From Cyanobium usitatum str. Tous (GTDB taxonomy: Bacteria > Cyanobacteriota > Cyanobacteriia > PCC-6307 > Cyanobiaceae): a DNA stretch of 64,000 nt. The stretch lies in NCBI RefSeq assembly GCF_963920485.1, contig NZ_OY986431.1, positions 1,116,001 through 1,180,000 on the forward strand, read 5' to 3'. The notes beneath the pieces are model-generated. The model was given only the letters and a program-made list of their open reading frames with translations. It ran no database searches and had not been told where the DNA came from. Of this stretch, positions 1 through 8,718 are shown piece by piece. Each line of letters begins with the position of its first letter. Positions within the stretch are counted from its first letter, which is position 1. The position numbers and the translations under genes are program-made.

Positions 1-567
1 TATGTCTGGATCCTGAGCAACCGCAAGCCAGCGGAAAGAAAGGGCAAGGTGCAGTTGATTGATGCCAGCAGCTACTGGCAGAAGATGCGCAAGAGCCTGG
101 GCAGCAAGCGCAAGGAGCTTTCGCCTGAGCACATTGAGGAGATTACGAAGCTGTTCGGGGCCTTCGAGGAGGCAGAGAAGGACGGCAAGCCAATCAGCAA
201 AATCTTCCGCAACGAGGACTTCGGGTACCAGACAATCACTGTCGAAAGGCCACTGAGGGACGAGGCAGGGAACGTGCTTCAGGGGCAGCGGGGCAAAGGG
301 AAAGGTCAGCCTCAGGCCGATACCAGCCTGAGAGACACGGAGAACGTGCCACTGTCAGAGGACGTGGAGACCTACTTCGAGCGAGAGGTACTGCCGCACG
401 TACCTGACGCCTGGATTGACCACAGCAAGACCAAGAAGGGATACGAGATTCCCTTCAACAGGCACTTCTACGTGTTCACGCCGCCTAGGCCACTGGATGA
501 GATAGATGCGGAGCTGAAGCAGGTGACAGACAGGATCCTGGAAATGATTGGGGGGCTGTCGGCGTGA
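1..567 (+). CDS. hsdM: HsdM, type I restriction-modification methyltransferase subunit (C-terminal part)
   Basis: The frame is open from base 1, so the gene enters from the left; 188 codons are visible. The start of the visible part (VWILSNRKP, then KGKVQLIDAS) is the usual HsdM segment downstream of the catalytic NPPF motif. The SAM-binding and NPPF motifs themselves are outside the window. HsdM transfers methyl groups to adenine in the sequence chosen by HsdS, and with HsdR forms the restriction complex. The stop TGA overlaps the GTG start of hsdS (GTGA), indicating translational coupling. Family assignment is firm from sequence pattern and neighbours; intactness of the 5' part cannot be judged here. 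Confidence 0.9.
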   Translation, partial: YVWILSNRKPAERKGKVQLIDASSYWQKMRKSLGSKRKELSPEHIEEITKLFGAFEEAEKDGKPISKIFRNEDFGYQTITVERPLRDEAGNVLQGQRGKGKGQPQADTSLRDTENVPLSEDVETYFEREVLPHVPDAWIDHSKTKKGYEIPFNRHFYVFTPPRPLDEIDAELKQVTDRILEMIGGLSA

Positions 568-1886
568 CTCACAAACGCTACGAGAAGTACATCGACACAG
601 AAGAGGCATGGCTTGGCTCACACCCAAGTCATTGGGCAAGGAAGCCACTATGGACATTGTTCCGTCGAGTCAAGAGGCAAGGGTTTGAGAGTGAAGAGCT
701 GCTGTCTGTCTATAGAGACCACGGTGTCATACCCAAAAGCAGCAGAGAGGACAACTTCAACAAGCCCTCGGATGACCTCAGCGCATACCAACTTGTCGAA
801 CCCGGCGACCTAGCGGTAAACAAGATGAAAGCGTGGCAAGGCTCAGTGGCCATATCAAAGCATCGAGGCATCGTGAGCCCCGCCTACCACGTTTACACGT
901 CACTTCACTCAGAAAACCAAAGGTACCTGCATTACCTAATGCGGTGCGACAGGTACATCACGGGCTATCTGGCCATATCGAAAGGCATACGAGTAAATCA
1001 ATGGGACCTTCAGCCGGAATACCATTCACGCATGCCGGTCTTGCTGCCACCACTCAATGAACAGTTAGGGATAGCCAGCTTCCTCGACCGCGAAACCGCC
1101 AAGATTGACGCCCTTATCGCCGAGCAGCAACGCCTGATAGAGCTGCTTCAAGAGAAAAGACTGGCGGTCATCTCACATGCAGTTACCAAGGGGTTGAACC
1201 CGAATGCACCGATGAAGAACTCGGGAGTGGAGTGGTTGGGAGAGGTGCCGGAGCATTGGGATGTCTGTCGCGTTAAAGCAGTTTCAGTCTTCACCACGAG
1301 TGGCCCTAGGGGGTGGTCCGAACGAGTTGGCGACGTGGGTGCTTTGTTTGTGCAGAGTGGTGACTTGACCGACGTGATGGGCGTCGATTTCGCGAACTGC
1401 AAACGCGTCCAGGTTGGTGATGATGCAGAAGCATCGAGAACGAAATTGCTGGATGGAGACCTTGTTGTATGTATTACGGGAGCGAAAACAGGCAATGTCG
1501 CCGTGTGTGAGAGTGTGCCTGAGTCAAGTTATGTCAATCAGCATTTGTGCCTCATTCGCCCTGGTGAAGGAGTGCATCCCCGTTTTCTTGCTGCGCTCTT
1601 GAAAAGTGGCTGCGGACAGACTTATTTCTCCCTTGCGCAATACGGACTGAAGCAAGGTTTGAGTCTTGAAGACGTGCGAGAAGCTCCTGTCGCCCTTCCT
1701 CCACTAGACGAGCAAGATCGTATATGCCAATGGCTGAGAGGTGTGTCTAGTCGTTATTTGCCGCTGGAATCTGAATCGCAGCGCACTATTTCACTCCTCC
1801 AAGAACGCCGCTCCGCCCTGATCTCCGCCGCCGTCACCGGCCAGATCGATGTGCGTGGCCAAGTGCCCGAGGCCGTGGCGGCATGA
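564..1886 (+). CDS. hsdS: HsdS, type I restriction-modification specificity subunit
   Basis: This 440-residue protein has the two-half layout of HsdS. Target recognition domain 1 covers roughly residues 10-150, a conserved helical spacer lies around 155-205 (LPPLNEQ at its start), domain 2 covers roughly 220-375, and a second spacer begins with LPPLDEQ near 378. Each recognition domain reads half of a bipartite DNA site and the helices set the spacing. The GTG start at 564 sits in the hsdM stop. The last codons overlap the next gene by ATGA. By eye, bases 600-1760 are less GC-rich than the flanks, as expected for specificity genes reshuffled by recombination. The recognised sequence cannot be predicted. 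Confidence 0.92.
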   Translation: MTHKRYEKYIDTEEAWLGSHPSHWARKPLWTLFRRVKRQGFESEELLSVYRDHGVIPKSSREDNFNKPSDDLSAYQLVEPGDLAVNKMKAWQGSVAISKHRGIVSPAYHVYTSLHSENQRYLHYLMRCDRYITGYLAISKGIRVNQWDLQPEYHSRMPVLLPPLNEQLGIASFLDRETAKIDALIAEQQRLIELLQEKRLAVISHAVTKGLNPNAPMKNSGVEWLGEVPEHWDVCRVKAVSVFTTSGPRGWSERVGDVGALFVQSGDLTDVMGVDFANCKRVQVGDDAEASRTKLLDGDLVVCITGAKTGNVAVCESVPESSYVNQHLCLIRPGEGVHPRFLAALLKSGCGQTYFSLAQYGLKQGLSLEDVREAPVALPPLDEQDRICQWLRGVSSRYLPLESESQRTISLLQERRSALISAAVTGQIDVRGQVPEAVAA

Positions 1887-2761
1887 GCAGCACCCCCAAG
1901 ACGATCCAGATCTTCCTCCCCGGAGGCGACCCCAGGGGCGTCCGCATCGCCGAGATCACCACCCGCATTGTTCAGGTGATCGAGGTGCCCCGCACTCTGC
2001 TGACTGACTTTCTGGCGATGGAACAGAGCAGCCAGGTTGGGGTCTATGTGCTGGTGGGGGAAGAGGCTGGTGATGACGACCGGCGGGTCTATGTGGGCCA
2101 GTCCGGTGATCTGCGGGCTCGCCTGGCCCAGCACCACCAGAAGAAGGACTTCTGGCAGCGGGCCCTGGTGCTGATCTCCCGCACCAACAGCCTCACTCAG
2201 ACCCATGCCCTCTTTCTTGAGTGGTATGTCCTGAAGCAACTCCGTCAGGCCGGTCGCTTCAGCGATGAAAACGGCAACGCTGGTTCCCGGCCCCATACGC
2301 CCCCACCTCTGGAGGCCGACTGCATGGAGATCTTTGAAACCGGCAGCACGCTGTTCTCAACCCTCGGCTATCCGCTGTTCGATCCGCTGGTAGCCGTCAC
2401 CGAAGCAGAGAACCCTGCAGAGCATTTCTTTTGCCACAGCCCAGGGACAGGGGTGGATGGCAAGGGGCTTTACACCGCCGAAGGCTTTGTGGTGCTCGCT
2501 GGTTCCTTAGGCCGCCTCGCAAACGCCCCATCCATCGGTGAGGCAAACGAACGCTGGCGCCAGCAACTGATAGAAGCCAACGTGATGCGGCCCGAGGGGG
2601 AGGCCAAGGTGGTGTTTAACAAAGACCACCTGTTCTCTTCTCCCAGCGCTTCTGCGATGGCGTTACTAGGCCGCCGCGCCAATGGCTGGATCGAGTGGAA
2701 GAACGCGGACGGGGTGACGCTCGATGAGCTCAAGCGCTCCAATTTGGGTGAGGACGCATGA
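1883..2761 (+). CDS. GIY-YIG nuclease-fold protein with C-terminal DUF4357 domain
   Basis: Two parts are visible in 292 residues. Residues 50-120 look like a GIY-YIG domain: GVYVL at 53-57, VYVG at 69-72, arginines at 78 and 80, and a likely metal-binding Glu113 in FLEWYVL. Residues about 195-285 match the DUF4357 pattern, with FSSPSASA at 251-258 and NGWIEW near 267-272. GIY-YIG enzymes cut DNA, and this combination is often found beside type I restriction loci, so a role in defence or in controlling the neighbouring system is inferred, not shown. ATGA overlaps join it to hsdS upstream and to the DUF4268 gene downstream, so it belongs to the hsd operon. Confidence 0.75.
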   Translation: MSSTPKTIQIFLPGGDPRGVRIAEITTRIVQVIEVPRTLLTDFLAMEQSSQVGVYVLVGEEAGDDDRRVYVGQSGDLRARLAQHHQKKDFWQRALVLISRTNSLTQTHALFLEWYVLKQLRQAGRFSDENGNAGSRPHTPPPLEADCMEIFETGSTLFSTLGYPLFDPLVAVTEAENPAEHFFCHSPGTGVDGKGLYTAEGFVVLAGSLGRLANAPSIGEANERWRQQLIEANVMRPEGEAKVVFNKDHLFSSPSASAMALLGRRANGWIEWKNADGVTLDELKRSNLGEDA

Positions 2762-3696
2762 CCTCTTCCATCGGCAAGCTCCAGCGTGTTCCCCTCCGAG
2801 ATGTCTGGAAGCATGAGGCGTATGACTTCACCCAGTGGTTGCAGCAGAACATCGACATCCTCAACGACGCCCTTGATCTGAATCTGATCACTGCGGATCG
2901 AGAGCAGCCAGCAGGTTCGTTCAGCATTGATCTCGTTGCCGAGGACGAGGATGGCACTACCTATGTCATCGAGAATCAGCTCGAAAAGAGTGATCACGAT
3001 CACCTCGGCAAGCTCATTACCTACCTGACGGCTAGGACGGCACGCGGTGGGATCTGGATCGTTTCGAATCCTCGGCCTGAGCATGTCGCTGCCATGTCCT
3101 GGCTCAACGAGTCGGCTAATGCGGACTTCTATCTAGTGAAGGTCGAGGCGGTCAGGATCGGGGACTCTCCAGCCGCGCCACTCCTCACCCTGATCGTCGG
3201 ACCATCAGTTGAGGCCAAGCAGACCGGACGGGCCAAGCAGGAGCTTTCCGAGCGGCATGAGATCCGCAAGCGATGGTGGGCGGCTCTGGTAGCTCTGCCA
3301 GGGGCCAAGCTCCATGCCCACATCACACCTGGCTGCGGCGCTTGGTTGGGTACAGCCTCAGGTACCCCAGGTCTGACTTACTGGTATGGAGTGACCAAAA
3401 TGGGTTGCTCTGTTGAGCTCTACTTCGACAAAGGGAAGGGTGCTGAGCAGGAGACCAAGGCCATCTTCGATCAACTCCAGCAATCGCAGGCCCAGATCGA
3501 TGCAGCAATCCTTCATCCGGTCAGCTGGCAGCGGCTCGACGAACGACGCGCTTGCCGGATCAGGATCACTCTTCCTGGTGGTTTTGCCTCGCCTGAAGAG
3601 GAGTGGCCTGATATTCAGACCCAGCTCGTGGAAGCAATGAACCAGCTGGAGAAGGCCCTAAGGCCAGCTCTCTTGCAACTGAAACAAGGGAGCTGA
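2758..3696 (+). CDS. DUF4268 protein with nuclease-like N-terminal domain
   Basis: In this 312-residue protein the first 115 residues resemble a PD-(D/E)xK-type fold: SIDLV with Asp58, then VIENQLEKS with Glu72 and Gln74, then a helix containing HLGKLITYL. The usual lysine of the ExK triad is Gln74, a known variant in some families. The remainder, from about residue 160, matches my recollection of DUF4268, a domain of unknown function found near restriction systems. It overlaps the GIY-YIG gene (ATGA) and ends 7 bases before hsdR. Possible roles are a nuclease, an inhibitor or an assembly factor of the type I complex; none is proven. Confidence 0.65.
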   Translation: MTSSIGKLQRVPLRDVWKHEAYDFTQWLQQNIDILNDALDLNLITADREQPAGSFSIDLVAEDEDGTTYVIENQLEKSDHDHLGKLITYLTARTARGGIWIVSNPRPEHVAAMSWLNESANADFYLVKVEAVRIGDSPAAPLLTLIVGPSVEAKQTGRAKQELSERHEIRKRWWAALVALPGAKLHAHITPGCGAWLGTASGTPGLTYWYGVTKMGCSVELYFDKGKGAEQETKAIFDQLQQSQAQIDAAILHPVSWQRLDERRACRIRITLPGGFASPEEEWPDIQTQLVEAMNQLEKALRPALLQLKQGS

Positions 3697-3703
3697 GAAC
3701 CAG

Positions 3704-6700
3704 ATGAACCTCCACCACGAGATCAACTTCGAAGCCGAGGTCGCCGAATACCTTTCGACCAACGGCTGGCTTTATGCCGATGGCGATTACACCGCCTATG
3801 ACCGTGCCCGTGCCCTCTTCCCCGCTGACTTGCTGGCCTGGATCCAGGAGAGCCAGCCCGATGCCTTGGAGGTGCTGCAGAAGAACCATGGCGCTAGTGC
3901 CACAGAAACCCTGCTGAACCGTTTGCGAGCTCAGCTCGACCAGCGCGGCACCCTCGACGTTCTCCGCCAGGGCATCGAGCTGCTCGGCCTCAAGAAGCCG
4001 CTCCAGCTAGCTCAATTCAAGCCAGCCCTGGCGCTCAACCCCGAGATCCTCACCCGCTACTCCGCCAACCGCCTGCGGGTCGTACGCCAGCTGCGTTACT
4101 CGCTCCACAACGAGAACAGCATCGACCTGGTGCTGTTCCTCAATGGCCTGCCAGTAGCCACTGTCGAACTCAAGACCGACTTCACCCAGAAGATCGACGA
4201 CGCGGTGGACCAGTACCGCTTCGATCGCAACCCCAGGCCCAAGGGCCAAAGCCCGGAACCGTTGCTCTCATTTCCCAGCGGTGCCCTCGTCCACTTCGCG
4301 GTGAGCACCCGTGAGGTGCGCATGACCACCAAGCTCCTCGGCCCTTCGACGGACTTCCTCCCTTTCAACCGTGGCGATGAAGGTGGATCCGGCAACCCCC
4401 TCGACCCTGTACGCGGCTATCGCACTGGCTATCTCTGGGAGGAGGTGTGGGAGCGGCACTCCTGGCTTGAGATCATCGGCCGCTACCTCGTAGCCAGCCG
4501 CGACAAGAAGAAGCAGATCAAGGAGGTGGTCTTCCCCCGCTATCACCAGCTCGATGTCACCCGCAAGCTCCAGGCGGCCGTGCTCGCTGAGGGGGAGGGC
4601 CGCAAGTACCTGGTGCAGCACTCCGCCGGCTCCGGCAAAACCAAGTCGATCGCCTGGACGGCTCACTTCCTCGCCGAGCTGCACAACGCCCAGGCCAACA
4701 AGGTCTTCGACACGGTGTTGGTGGTGTCCGACCGCAATGTGATCGACACCCAGTTGCAGGAAGCCCTATTCGATTTCCAGCGAACCACCGGAGTGGTGGC
4801 CAGCATCACCAACGCTGACGGCAGCAAGAGCAGCAAACTCGCCGAGGCCCTCTCAGGCGACAAGAAGATCGTGGTCTGCACGATTCAGACCTTCCCCTTT
4901 GCGCTGGCGGCCGTGCGGGAGCTGTCGGCCACCCAAGGCAAGCGCTTTGCCGTGATTGCTGATGAGGCCCACAGCTCCCAGAGCGGTGAGGCTGCCGCCA
5001 AGCTCAAAGCCGTTCTCAGCTCCGAGGAATTAGCCGAGCTGAATGATGGCGGCGAGGTGAGCATGGATGACGTGCTGGCCGCTCAGATGGCGGCCAGAGC
5101 CAAGGACAGCGGCATCACCTTCGTGGCCTTCACCGCTACCCCAAAGGCCAAGACGCTGGAACTGTTCGGCCGGCGTCCCAACCCGGACGCCCCCGCCAGC
5201 GACACCAACAGGCCCCAACCGTTTCACGTCTACTCGATGCGCCAAGCGATCGAGGAAGGCTTCATCCTCGACGTGCTGCGCAATTACACCAGCTACAAGC
5301 TGGCCTTCCGCTTGGCCCATAACGGCGCCAGCTACGACGAGGTGCAGGTGGAGAAGAGTGCCGCACTCAAGAAGATCATGGGCTGGGTCAAGCTCCACCC
5401 GTACAACATCGCCCAGAAGGTTCAGGTCGTCGTCGAGCACTTCCGGGAGTTCATCGCCCCTATGCTTGATGGCACCGCAAAGGCGATGGTGGTGGTCGCC
5501 AGCCGGCTAGAGGCGGTGCGCTGGCAGCTTGCGATCGAGAAATACATCAAGGAGCAGGGCTATGCCATCGGGACACTTGTGGCCTTCTCCGGCTCGGTGA
5601 CGGACAAGGAGAGTGGCCCCGACGACTTCACCGAAACCAGCGCTTCCCTCAACCCTGGCCTCAAGGGGCGGGACATCCGCGAAGCCTTCAACACCGAGGA
5701 GTACCAAGTCCTGTTGGTGGCCAACAAGTTCCAGACCGGCTTCGATCAGCCATTGCTCTGCGGGATGTACGTGGACCGGCGACTAGCTGGCATCCAGGCG
5801 GTGCAGACCCTCTCCCGTCTGAACCGTTGCCACACGGGCAAGAGCGACACGTACGTGGTGGATTTCGTCAACGAGCCCGAGGAGATCCTCGAAGCCTTCA
5901 AGACCTACTACGAGACCGCCGAGCTGGCAGGCACCACCAATCCCGACCTGGTGTTCGACCTCAAGGCCAAGCTCGACGCGGCCGGCCACTACGACGACTT
6001 CGAGGTGGAGCGGGTAGTCAAGGTGGAGCTGGACCCCGATGGCAAGCAGAGCGAACTGGCTAAGGCCCTTGAGCCAGTGGCTGACCGCCTGCTCAAGAAG
6101 TTCAAGAGTGCCCAGAACGCCCTCTCTGTTGGTAAGGAGCTGGAAGATGCCACCGCCATCAAGGAAGCAGAAGACGAGCTGAACGCCCTAACCCTGTTCA
6201 AGGCAGACATGGGCGCTTTCCTGCGGCTCTACACCTTCCTTTCCCAGATCTTTGACTACGGGAACACGGCGGTTGAGAAGCGCTCAATCTTCTACAAACG
6301 GCTCTTACCCCTGCTGGAGTTCGGCCGTGAACGTGAAAGCGTTGACCTCTCCAAGGTGGTGCTTACCCACTACCACCTGAAGAACCTCGGCAAACGTACC
6401 CTGCCGCCTGGTGAAGGTGAGGCTCGCAAACTCCAGCCAATGACCGAAGCAGGCACCGGCCAGGTGCAGGACAAGCAGAAGGCCCTGCTCGACGAGATCA
6501 TCGCCAAAGTCAACGACTTGTTTGAGGGCGAGCTAACTGATGGCGATAAGCTGGCCTATGTACACGTGATCAAGGAGAAGCTGCTGGAGTCGGAACTCCT
6601 TCAGCAGCAGGCCGTCAGCAATACCAAGGAGCAGTTCGGCAACTCCCCCGACCTCGCCAGTGTGCAGTCCAATGCTGTGATCGATTCGCTCGATGCACAC

Positions 6701-6826
6701 ACCGCCATGAGCACCCAAATCCTGAATCAACCCGACGCCCAGGCCGGACTTATGAAGGTCTTGCTCGACTACATGGGGTTGTATGAGTCCTTGAGGGAGA
6801 GGGCCGCTACATCAAGAAAGCCCTGA
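3704..6826 (+). CDS. hsdR: HsdR, type I restriction endonuclease subunit
   Basis: HsdR translocates DNA using ATP and cuts it at a distance when bound to the HsdM-HsdS complex on unmethylated sites. The 1040-residue length is normal. An N-terminal nuclease motif is visible as Asp141 followed by VELKTDF, giving Glu155 and Lys157. Helicase motifs follow: Walker A GSGKT at 309-313, DEAH at 420-423, TATP at 477-480, then a second RecA-like lobe and a helical C-terminal part. No frameshift or stop is seen, so the subunit looks intact. It is the last gene of the hsd operon; a short stem (6819-6823 with 6828-6832) overlaps its stop but has no T run. Confidence 0.93.
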   Translation: MNLHHEINFEAEVAEYLSTNGWLYADGDYTAYDRARALFPADLLAWIQESQPDALEVLQKNHGASATETLLNRLRAQLDQRGTLDVLRQGIELLGLKKPLQLAQFKPALALNPEILTRYSANRLRVVRQLRYSLHNENSIDLVLFLNGLPVATVELKTDFTQKIDDAVDQYRFDRNPRPKGQSPEPLLSFPSGALVHFAVSTREVRMTTKLLGPSTDFLPFNRGDEGGSGNPLDPVRGYRTGYLWEEVWERHSWLEIIGRYLVASRDKKKQIKEVVFPRYHQLDVTRKLQAAVLAEGEGRKYLVQHSAGSGKTKSIAWTAHFLAELHNAQANKVFDTVLVVSDRNVIDTQLQEALFDFQRTTGVVASITNADGSKSSKLAEALSGDKKIVVCTIQTFPFALAAVRELSATQGKRFAVIADEAHSSQSGEAAAKLKAVLSSEELAELNDGGEVSMDDVLAAQMAARAKDSGITFVAFTATPKAKTLELFGRRPNPDAPASDTNRPQPFHVYSMRQAIEEGFILDVLRNYTSYKLAFRLAHNGASYDEVQVEKSAALKKIMGWVKLHPYNIAQKVQVVVEHFREFIAPMLDGTAKAMVVVASRLEAVRWQLAIEKYIKEQGYAIGTLVAFSGSVTDKESGPDDFTETSASLNPGLKGRDIREAFNTEEYQVLLVANKFQTGFDQPLLCGMYVDRRLAGIQAVQTLSRLNRCHTGKSDTYVVDFVNEPEEILEAFKTYYETAELAGTTNPDLVFDLKAKLDAAGHYDDFEVERVVKVELDPDGKQSELAKALEPVADRLLKKFKSAQNALSVGKELEDATAIKEAEDELNALTLFKADMGAFLRLYTFLSQIFDYGNTAVEKRSIFYKRLLPLLEFGRERESVDLSKVVLTHYHLKNLGKRTLPPGEGEARKLQPMTEAGTGQVQDKQKALLDEIIAKVNDLFEGELTDGDKLAYVHVIKEKLLESELLQQQAVSNTKEQFGNSPDLASVQSNAVIDSLDAHTAMSTQILNQPDAQAGLMKVLLDYMGLYESLRERAATSRKP

Positions 6827-7173
6827 AGGGCTGCATTAGACATTGCTGTGGAGTTTGGGAATTGTTTCCAATCCAGCTAGTAGTTCGACAGGTGTAGTCT
6901 CAGCAAGGGACTATCAGCAGTGCGCCGGGTGCGCAATGCCTTTGCCAACTCCAGCGCCGACATGGGTCTAGCTGATCCCGCCCACAAAAACCGCCTTGCG
7001 GATGCCTACACCGAAACCCCATCGGGCTGCCCTTCAACAACGCCTAACGACAAAGGGCCTGGACGCTTCGCTTACTCATTCAGGCTTTGAGAAAAACAGT
7101 ATCAAAGACCAAAGACCCACTTCTAGATTAAGTGTGAATCGGTGTTAAATCATCGACAAATGCAACTCAAGGG
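6827..7173. other. Intergenic stretch between converging operons
   Basis: About 350 bases separate the end of hsdR from the end of the minus-strand block. It is more AT-rich towards 7100-7170. Apart from the short possible remnant at 6920-7090 and the weak stem at the hsdR stop, I see no gene, tRNA, repeat or convincing terminator. Confidence 0.5.
6920..7090 (+). pseudogene. Possible short gene or gene remnant (56 codons)
   Basis: A GTG-started frame of 56 codons ends at TGA 7088-7090. It contains RRVRNAFANS followed by GLADPAHKNRL. This faintly resembles the RNxFAHS-type segment of MltR/DUF4145-like proteins, but the match is short and from memory. No ribosome binding site is evident and the frame is closed by TAG about 50 bases upstream. 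It could be a decayed gene or a chance frame. Confidence 0.2.
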
Positions 7174-7485
7174 CTAAGGGTAACAGTAAATGGTTGTATT
7201 TTTTGTTTTGAACACGGGATGAGCGTCCCAGCTTGAATAATCCCACCTATTCCCTGCTGAGTCAACATACAATCGGCGCTCAATATAGATGCGTCCCGAT
7301 TGGGTGTCTTTCCTTTCAGCTTTAACGGGGCTCTTAGCCGTTAGAAGAAAACGTCTTCTGTCGTCCATACGAATTTCCTCCCAATCGTCTCCTTTTGACC
7401 AGCCCCATCCTTTGCTGTTGGCTTTTTCGTCAAAGCAATACCATCTTATTGTTTGCGAATTTGCAGCCACTGGTGCTACCACCAA
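7174..7485 (-). pseudogene. 5'-truncated gene for a probable secreted protein
   Basis: The frame reads [10 protein letters not shown] at its start, which looks like the tail and cleavage site of a signal peptide (APVAA then NS). A mature domain rich in Trp, Asp and Lys follows (WYCFDEKAN near the start, YCYP at the end). The hydrophobic beginning of the signal peptide is missing: upstream DNA instead encodes a sigma factor in another frame. Only TTG or GTG codons at 7485-7480 could start it. I infer a 3' gene fragment brought next to the sigma fragment by a deletion or insertion. Function unknown; a short translated product cannot be excluded. Confidence 0.5.
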
Positions 7486-7820
7486 AACGCATAGGTCGAA
7501 AATTGATAGCCACGGGCTGGGTCAAACTTCTCAACCGCCCGGCTTAATCCGATGGAGCCCACCTGAATTAAATCCTGGAAGGTCTCATCGTTTCTCGCCA
7601 AGGACTTGTATTTCTTGGCAACAGTGACAACAAGCCGGAGGTTGGTTTCTATCAACCGTTGCTTGGCACGAATGCCACGGCGTTTGATAGCAGCAGGGAC
7701 TGGCTCAGGCCCAGGCCAGTCCAGCCATAACCGCACCTCACGGGAAAGGTGAAGCTGCTGCCGAGGTGGCAGCACAGGGAACCGGCCGTAGTCCGCCAGC
7801 ATTCTGGAGAGCCCTTCCAT
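7476..7820 (-). pseudogene. Sigma-70 family factor, truncated within region 2
   Basis: The 114 residues show sigma-70 hallmarks: an [10 protein letters not shown] segment like region 1.2, then [32 protein letters not shown] and TYAFWW, which are regions 2.1 to 2.4. A TAG stop then follows where IRQA would be expected, so the rest of region 2 and all of regions 3 and 4, including the -35-binding helix-turn-helix, are absent. The downstream bases in all frames do not continue the family; they encode a different protein. The pattern points to a rearrangement scar, not a point mutation. The start ATG at 7820 is supported by family alignment. It lies at the downstream end of the minus-strand operon. 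Confidence 0.75.
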
Positions 7821-7873
7821 GTGCTGACAAATCAGTGGAACGAAGTAGCCAGTCTGCGGTATTCCCTGGGTGT

Positions 7874-8119
7874 CTAGCCAACCTCTAACGCCAACAGCGC
7901 ATCCTCAAGGTCGCCGCCCAGCTCATCGAGCCTGCGAGCGCCATCGGCGGCCATGCGTTCGTGGTGGGTGGTCTGCTCCTCCACCCCGCGGATTTCCTCC
8001 AGCAGGGGCCGGCTGGGCAGCAGCTCTGGGTATTGCACCAGAGCAGCCTCCACTCCCTGCTCCAGCAGCGTGGTGACAACAGAAGCGGCGCAGATTGAGG
8101 CGGCCTTGGTTCGTGCCAT
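7874..8119 (-). CDS. Hypothetical protein, 81 residues
   Basis: I do not recognise it. It starts [10 protein letters not shown] and is mostly helical and acidic towards the end ([15 protein letters not shown]). There is no membrane segment or known motif. It starts 48 bases after the upstream gene, so it is the least tightly linked member of the block. The Glu/Asp-rich tail suggests a soluble protein. Coding status rests on position in a consistently oriented gene array and plausible composition. Confidence 0.5.
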   Translation of the reverse strand: MARTKAASICAASVVTTLLEQGVEAALVQYPELLPSRPLLEEIRGVEEQTTHHERMAADGARRLDELGGDLEDALLALEVG

Positions 8120-8167
8120 GGCGGCAATTTCAGGAATAAAGGTTGAGTTTGAATCCAGCAGTTGTGA

Positions 8168-8380
8168 CTACTGGGGGTTGGCCTGGGGTTGGTTCCAGAT
8201 CTGATACGGGACAGGCCCAGGCCCTGGCGGAATGGGTGTTGCCACCGGCTGGCCCAAGACCTGTTGGAGGTAGACCCCGCCCTGGGCTGGGCCATAGGGC
8301 TGGTAGCAACCGCCAGGGGTGGTGGGGCTGGCGCCGTACTGGCCGCAGATGATGGCCTGGGCAATGAGGAAGGGGATCAC
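8168..8380 (-). CDS. Hypothetical Pro/Gly/Gln-rich short protein, 70 residues
   Basis: The first dozen residues are hydrophobic (MIPFLIAQAI), followed by a Pro-, Gly-, Gln- and Tyr-rich tail with two cysteines. It could be a small secreted or membrane-attached protein, but no cleavage site is clear. Its start overlaps the stop of the preceding gene (ATGA), which supports translation. No family is recognised. Confidence 0.45.
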   Translation of the reverse strand: MIPFLIAQAIICGQYGASPTTPGGCYQPYGPAQGGVYLQQVLGQPVATPIPPGPGPVPYQIWNQPQANPQ

Positions 8381-8718
8381 GCGGCTTCCTCAGCAGCAGG
8401 GGTCACCTCTCCCTCAAGCTCGGCAAACAACCCGGTGTAGGTGCCGCAGCTCCGGCCTGATGCGGCGTAAGCCTGCTCCAGGCGGTCCTGCCGGGCCTGC
8501 TGTTCGGCTGGGCTGCAGGGGTTGCTGGTGTTCTGTCTAGTCATAGCGGTCAAGTTGGGTTCAGATTCAGGAGGTGTTGGCAGCCAGGCCACGACAACGC
8601 CCCAGCGGCGCAGCACGGCTCTGGCGTATTCGGTGGGGGTGGCCTTGCCATTGGCCTGGAGGAGATCCCAGGCCCGCTGTAGGTCGGCATCGCTGGGCTC
8701 CAGGAGGGTGAGGTTCAT
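8377..8718 (-). CDS. Hypothetical protein, 113 residues, coupled to the helicase gene
   Basis: The ATG at 8718 is chosen over longer frames because it overlaps the helicase stop (ATGA), the rule in this block. The protein begins MNLTLLEPSD and contains AWDLLQANGK and YARAVLRRWG, a small helical region that may bind nucleic acid. The tail is Glu/Ala-rich. I do not recognise a family. Coupling to the helicase suggests the two products are needed together. Confidence 0.6.
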   Translation of the reverse strand: MNLTLLEPSDADLQRAWDLLQANGKATPTEYARAVLRRWGVVVAWLPTPPESEPNLTAMTRQNTSNPCSPAEQQARQDRLEQAYAASGRSCGTYTGLFAELEGEVTPAAEEAA

